DNA of 64,000 nucleotides. Source: Bradysia coprophila. Lineage: Eukaryota > Arthropoda > Insecta > Diptera > Sciaridae. Both the position numbers and the translations under genes were made by a program. The notes under the pieces are model-generated. The model did no database searches. It was not told the origin of the DNA and saw only the letters and a program-made list of their open reading frames with translations. Position 1 is the stretch's first letter. Each line of letters starts with the position of its first letter. The stretch covers positions 9,385,340 to 9,449,339 of the forward strand of contig NW_023503423.1 of NCBI RefSeq assembly GCF_014529535.1. Direction: 5' to 3'. This document shows positions 59,192 through 64,000 of the stretch, piece by piece.

Positions 59192-60365
59192 ATGCTTTCG
59201 ACTCGTCTTATCATTTTGTTCGTGCTTGTGGCGGTGTTCACTGCTCAAGCATTAGCTGGTTGCAGTAAGAATTTGTTTTGAATTCACAAATAATTGTTTC
59301 TTCTAAATTCTCATTTTGACATTTTTCAGGAAATTCATGTAATCGTGATTGCAATGACTTCATGTGTGATTTGTGTTGCGGCAATAGATGTAAGCTTTCT
59401 TTCATCGTAAAATACCCCTTACATAAAATCGAGTGCGAAGTACTTTATTAGGCTCTAGATGTGTAATTATGACATGAGGCCGCAAGCCGTGTGTCATAAT
59501 ACACATCGTGAGCCTGATCAAGTACTTCGCACTGAGATTCATACAACGTTTTATGCAACAGTGCGATCTAAAGTTCGCAGTTTTCGAACATTATGGCTTC
59601 GAGTTGCATAAAACGTTTTATACAACTCGATGATAAATACTTTTTTAGGCACACATCTAGTGCCTAAAAAAGCATCTATCACTCGGTTGTATTAATAACT
59701 ATAGATCGTTGTCAATGTCGTTTGAGATGTCAAATGGGCTGTCATTTTCACAAAGTTAACCACAATGTTACAAAAATTTATATGAAGCTGTCATTGTTTG
59801 AGGTCAATGAACGTCAACACAAGGTATGGTCGAATGTCAAACTTTGTATTGCGCGGAGGACATAACGATTTCATATAAACAAACTCACCTCTCATGAGAG
59901 GTGACTTTGTTTATATGAAATCGCTATCAAGGCTGTATACTTGGAGGAGGTCACGCAGATGCAGATACGCGGGTTACACACCACGTGTCATACAAAAAGT
60001 TCACCACGCCATACAAATTCAATTTTGGTGAATTTGTTTGTATCGAAAAGGTGTGTTCCCGCGTATCTAATAAAATGGCGATCCGCGTGACCTTCCCAAA
60101 GTATACAGCCTTGATCGATATGTCCTCCGGTTTGTATGAACAGACCATACCTGGTTTTGTACTTTCATTGTTTGAGGTTAGTTTTGAGAAATTGACAACT
60201 CGTTTGACAGTATTTTGAGAGAATCCGTTATTTGACAGTGATCTATTTCGTGTCCGTTTTGAACAGTTGATTTAAGATACACCAATAAGCTAATTAAAAC
60301 GTTTCTACAATTCTTTTTCAGTCGGGTTCCCTTGCATAGACACTATGAGAAGAGCGTGCTGTTGA
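59192..60365 (+). CDS. Short secreted cysteine-rich peptide (three exons)
   Basis: Exons 59192-59264, 59330-59389 and 60322-60365, phases 1 and 1; 177 bp, 58 residues. All borders are strong (GTAAGA/TTTTTCAG, GTAAGC/TTTTTCAG). The first exon is a clear signal peptide (MLSTRLIILFVLVAVFTAQ) ending near ALA-G. The mature part is about 35 residues with nine cysteines, including CDLCC and a terminal CC. A TATA box and AATAAA (60423-60428) frame the gene. Size, signal and cysteine density suggest an antimicrobial-type or other disulfide-rich secreted peptide. I recognise no named family, and the odd cysteine number is unusual. Intron 2 is swollen by nested palindromic elements. Confidence 0.72.
59432..59533. 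repeat. Palindromic repeat, AGTGCGAAGTACT family
   Basis: Ends AGTGCGAAGTACTTTATTAG and complement-like right arm ending AGTACTTCGCACT. It is followed by another palindrome at 59537-59625 (ATACAACGTTTTATGCAAC). Confidence 0.75.
59805..60164. mobile_element. Nested palindromic insertion, 14-bp direct repeats
   Basis: TCATTGTTTGAGGT flanks it on both sides (59791-59804 and 60165-60178). Inside are a 58-bp near-perfect palindrome (59866-59923) and a 190-bp palindrome (59926-60115, ends ATCAAGGCTGTATACTT). AAGGTATGGTC and GACCATACCTGG lie near the two ends. Confidence 0.6.
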
Positions 60366-60422
60366 AGTCAGTTTACAAAAATTCCTCATAAATAATTTGA
60401 TTGTTTATGTGATATTTACTTG

Positions 60423-60428
60423 AATAAA
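60423..60428 (+). terminator. Polyadenylation signal of the peptide gene
   Basis: AATAAA 58 bases after the stop codon at 60363-60365. Confidence 0.6.
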
Positions 60429-60609
60429 ACACATTTCAAACACGTCGCAAAATTTAATTTAATTGAATAGTGGATGTTGAAGGTGTGCTATTATAACACT
60501 TCAACGTTCCTTCACCGAATTTTCAAAAAGCCTCCCATCACTATAATACAGATGGCTGGTAGGCCACAACATACGAGCAATTTTGCGTTGATGGGATGGG
60601 ATCGACAAT

Positions 60610-60829
60610 CAAAGTATATATATATATATATAAACACTGAAGGTAGCGCAGATCCGCAAAAACATGCGAATCCCTACTTTGAGGTGAATTTATTGTATAT
60701 CAATACACATGCGTACAACATGCTGTAAATATATGTATTGTCGTCATACGAAATTCACCTTAAAGTCGGGATCCGTATTTCTTGCTATTCCCTGAGGGAC
60801 TGCGCTACCTTCAGTGTTTATATACTTTG
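60610..60829. mobile_element. 220-bp MITE with 9-bp target duplication
   Basis: ATCGACAAT occurs on both sides (60601-60609 and 60830-60838). Ends CAAAGTATATA and TATATACTTTG; long arms share ATAAACACTGAAGGTAGCGC and GTGAATTT. A 9-bp duplication with long TIRs fits Mutator-like elements (inference). Confidence 0.8.
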
Positions 60830-60839
60830 ATCGACAATA

Positions 60840-62020
60840 ACTCTAACTTGATAATATCGTTTTTCCAAATTCCAATCACGTAGCAATGTTGGTCTGATTA
60901 AAAACTGATTACTGTTCCGGAGTCCTGAAACCCTCCGAGAAAAATGTAAAAAAAATTCTCTTGGATATTGCTAACATTGGATCATAAGGTAAAAGAATAG
61001 TAGACGATACAAAATGACTGCCGTAGAGCCGTTCCAGACGCTGTTCCAGCAGTTAGGTCCTCAGAAAGAAGGAAAAATACTGCATTTTGCCACCAATTTT
61101 TTTTCCAAGACTTCTGTATGCATTCAACACAAAAGTACTGGGTGCATTTACATGTGGAACAATAGTGGATGAGAGGCCAGCTAGAACCCCCATACTCAGT
61201 TCCACGGAACATCCATGTTGCAGAGAAGGCGGACATTTCATATATTTTTTTAGCATAAGTAACTCTCGTGTATGTACTCGCACCAGCCAGTGCGTATACT
61301 CTACCTGTAGGTCTTTTCAAGGCCGACATTAGTACAAACATTACAATAATTTAATAGTATTTTTCTATAGTTATTGCCGAAAAACTGTTTTCAGTACCCT
61401 CTGACATGTCTTTTGAACACTTTAGGAAAATATTTTTATGAAAGATGCGTATGTTCTAGAATTGCAAGTCGAATTTAACGAGCTACCATTAATTAAAATC
61501 GGAGACTGCTTGTTCCTAAAGTTAATAAAATCACCTTAAATTTTGGCGATATTACTCTTAAGGCGTACTGAGCCATTTTTTCGACACAAGAACCTGTACT
61601 AAGAAGGAACTGTAATCAATTTTCGAAATATCCTCAATAGTCGGCTGACAGCAAAATTTGAACGGATCAGTGGTTTCTTAATTCTTTTCATATAAAGTTT
61701 TTAAATCACACAACATCCTCTTCTAAGTTTGATGAAGGAGCACTAGACATGTTTTACTGTCATCGCCCTCATGATCCTTGACCTGTTCTTTCAGAACCTT
61801 GCTTTGGTCCAGTGAAAAACAAAAACAAAATTGACTGCTTTATCGACGATAATATTGTATCAGCTGTTCTTGACATTTCCATAAATTAGAACGACGTAAT
61901 AACAAGAAAAAATACAGTGAGAGAAAGCGAAGCATTTTAAGTTATCATTGCCCATTCACAGAGTGAACGGAAAAACAATTAAATTCTTCGTGATTAATAA
62001 GAGTCCTATTAAAGCCAAAA
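60840..62020. other. Intergenic with an unresolved minus-strand open region
   Basis: Two overlapping minus-strand frames at 60982-61341 and 61053-61283 are both protein-like, but neither was identified. The rest shows nothing recognisable. Confidence 0.35.
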
Positions 62021-62650
62021 ATGGCATTATTTCGCAATCCATCATTGTTTCTTCTGAAGCGTACTCAAAGCGTTCCCGTCGCACTCTACCACGCAAATGT
62101 AATTCAAAATTTTTCCATATTAATTTCGAAATTCTTCGCAATTCTATGACGACTGAATCGGCAAAACAAATTTTCCTCCGGTTTGACTCAATTCATCATT
62201 TAAGGTGCTTGAACATTACGAGAATCCACGCAACGTTGGATCCCTTGACAAAAAGGATGCATCTGTAGGAACTGGACTAGTCGGCGCTCCCGCATGCGGT
62301 GACGTGATGAAATTACAGATCAAAGTGGACGAAAATGGTAAGATTATCGACGCCAAATTCAAGACATTTGGATGCGGCTCAGCTATTGCATCCAGTTCGT
62401 TGGCAACGGAATGGGTTAAGGGAAAAACAATCGACGAAGCTGGCAAATTGAAAAATACCGATATTGCTAAGGAGCTTTCACTACCGCCAGTCAAATTGCA
62501 TTGTTCTAGTAAGTTCTTTCGTAGCTATAATGGTTCACTAGTCAAGTCATTGATTTGTTTTTGCGAATATTTTCAGTGTTGGCCGAAGATGCTATCAAAG
62601 CGGCTCTAGCTGACTACAAAATAAAAAAGGAAAAAGCTTCGAAGGGATAA
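62021..62650 (+). CDS. IscU: Mitochondrial iron-sulfur cluster scaffold IscU
   Basis: Exons 62021-62098, 62205-62508 and 62577-62650; phases 0 and 1; 456 bp, 151 residues. In the mitochondrial matrix IscU receives sulfur from the NFS1-ISD11 desulfurase and iron with frataxin's help, builds a [2Fe-2S] cluster and passes it on through HSPA9/HSC20. The first exon is a basic, Ser-containing presequence (MALFRNPSLFLLKRTQSVPV) ending in YHAN. The fold begins VLEHYENPRNVGSLDKKDA. Three ligand cysteines are present (GAPACGD, FGCGSAI, KLHCS), with the adjacent Asp and the LPPVK chaperone-binding motif. The last exon gives MLAEDAIKAALADYKIKK. The ATG lies in CAAAATGG, a good insect context. Length is normal for the family and nothing is broken. 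Confidence 0.95.
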
Positions 62651-63255
62651 TCGGCTGAAATTTTTTTTTAAAGTGTTGTCGGTGGTGCGAATGTATGAAA
62701 GAATTTTATTTTTTTTTGAAGCGAGATAACAACATGAGATAATTATACGACAATAGATTTAGTCAAATTAATCAAACTCGCCTTTCAATTACGTGACCAG
62801 ATAAAAATAGTTTGTTGATAAACGGAAGTGATGCGACAATATTTGTCGGTGTTTGTTTTATTGTCGACGCAGTTCAAGATTTGACAATTTAGTGTCACTG
62901 CAAGGTCAAGATGCACTTATTGTGTTTTAAAGACTATCCTGAAGACGCTAACGACAGTCGCGTATACTAGTGAGGAAGAGTTAATTTGCAAAAACTTCGA
63001 ATAGTCTGGACACATCTTCTGGCTCTTCAGTTTTTTCGAGCGTTTACAATATATTCCTCTCATGGACCTTCATAAACCTAAACAATTTGACTTTATTCGC
63101 ATGCCGCATGTTGGAGCTATTGATAAAAAACGATTTACGCGACAACTCAGGAGAAAACTTTTCCAAGGGCCATGTCAGCCCAACAAAAGTTTTGCGAGAA
63201 AAATCGCTTGAATCCCGATTCCATATAAGCTGTTCGAAGTTTTGGCGAATTGACT

Positions 63256-63655
63256 CTTAAGAGCGCTCACCCCTTGGCAAAATTCTAGCCTATATTTGTG
63301 CGCAAAAATATTCGTTTTTTGATGATTTCTCTGAACGAAAGTCTTTTTTTGAAAAAGTAAAACCATTAAAGCATGCAAAAATGTGTTACTTTTAAAGGAA
63401 AAATTGGTTTGTAAGTTATCCCACTTGGAGAAACCTTTGCAAAATTTGTAAATTACAAATTTTGCAAGGGTTTCTCCAAGTGGGTAAAGTTATGATTTAC
63501 AAACCAATTTTTCCTTTAAAAGTAACACATTTTTGCATGCTTTAATGGTTTTACTTTTTCAAAAAAAGACTTTTGCTCAGAGAAATCATCAAAAAACGAA
63601 CATTTTTGCGCACAAATATAGGCTAGAATTTTGCCAAGGGGTGAGCGCTCTTAAG
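63256..63655. mobile_element. 400-bp near-perfect palindrome
   Basis: Ends CTTAAGAGCGCTCACCCCTT and its exact complement. The arms stay matched for almost 200 bp each, through AAAACCATTAAAGCATGCAA and GTTTCTCCAAGTGGG, with the centre near 63455. The identical open frames read outward on each strand are a by-product. A diverged short relative lies at 7530-7713. Confidence 0.9.
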
Positions 63656-63756
63656 CAGGATCTTTTGATCAGCAAATTGTCTACTTTCATCGACGGAAAC
63701 TGTTACCTTTGGTGGTCCATGCTATTAAAATGTTATCTATAAATCTTTTGACTCCA

Positions 63757-63835
63757 GGGCCTAATATTTAAAAATATTTCACTAAGTACTTCACCAAATT
63801 TATTGAACTTTTTAGTGAAATTTAGTGAAATAATT
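63757..63835. repeat. Short palindrome, GGGCCTAATATT family
   Basis: GGGCCTAATATTTAAAAATA, then TTTCACTAAG ... TTAGTGAAATAATTCTTG; related to 7442 and 9713. Confidence 0.5.
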
Positions 63836-64000
63836 CTTGCTTGACTCACTTCTTCTACGGATCACCTAAATTTAATCTGTCGGCGAACTGTGACGACTCG
63901 CGAAGAAAATTTTTCCAACAAACTTCTTCCGAATTTTATTTTTTTCTGTTGCATTGGACTCCAATTAGTAGAACAGGACTGATCCAGCTAGCAAAAAGCT

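Larger units (their letters stand above)
62651..64000. other. Downstream spacer with palindromes
   Basis: No gene seen. Contains the 63256-63655 palindrome and a third copy of the AATATT palindrome family near 63757. Confidence 0.55.

Noticed and set aside
63175..63742. Twin open frames on opposite strands with the same peptide
   Set aside because: They are produced by the 63256-63655 palindrome; there is no other sign of coding.
1..64000. CRISPR arrays, tRNA or rRNA genes, bacterial-type operons
   Set aside because: No evenly spaced direct repeats with unique spacers and no cloverleaf or rRNA segments were seen; gene structure is intron-rich and animal.

Overview
The window is eukaryotic nuclear DNA, AT-rich, with GT-AG introns, many short palindromic transposons and insect gene families. 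The best fit is a dipteran insect, possibly a lower (nematoceran) fly; the species is inference. No bacterial operon, CRISPR array, tRNA or rRNA was seen.

From about 0.5 to 46.2 kb the plus strand carries the 3' four-fifths or so of one very large gene: perlecan (Drosophila terribly reduced optic lobes, trol), the basement-membrane heparan-sulfate proteoglycan. I reconstructed 44 coding exons whose phases chain without a break: 12,077 bp, about 4,024 residues, no internal stop. The order is 19 LDL-receptor class A (LDLa) modules (548-17804 and the start of the 21580 exon), short linker exons including a 15-nt microexon (19376-21400, with one Ig domain), an Ig domain and the laminin IV / laminin-EGF block (21580-25510), a large Ig array to 40.8 kb with an in-frame (PDDRRPY)7 repeat and one stray LDLa exon, then three laminin-G domains with EGF modules (40694-43274) and an acidic C-terminus. 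The last two exons offer a spliced end (stop at 46151) or a read-through end with a hydrophobic tail (stop at 43658). The N-terminus lies upstream of the window.

Downstream: a six-exon ionotropic receptor of IR75 type on the minus strand (49720-52172, about 650 aa); a small mitochondrial membrane protein resembling COX14 (53268-53501, plus); a three-exon gene for a short secreted cysteine-rich peptide (59192-60365, plus); and a complete three-exon gene for the mitochondrial Fe-S cluster scaffold IscU (62021-62650, plus). Three weak minus-strand reading frames (34.7, 47.5, 53.9 kb) are listed as hypothetical. These neighbours share no pathway.

Introns and spacers are full of non-autonomous mobile elements: TA-flanked palindromic MITEs, an element with a 9-bp target duplication, a 1.1-kb retroposed insertion with a 12-bp duplication, a 400-bp near-perfect palindrome, and a cluster of consecutive hairpins (57.1-58.0 kb) sharing an identical 11-nt apical motif.
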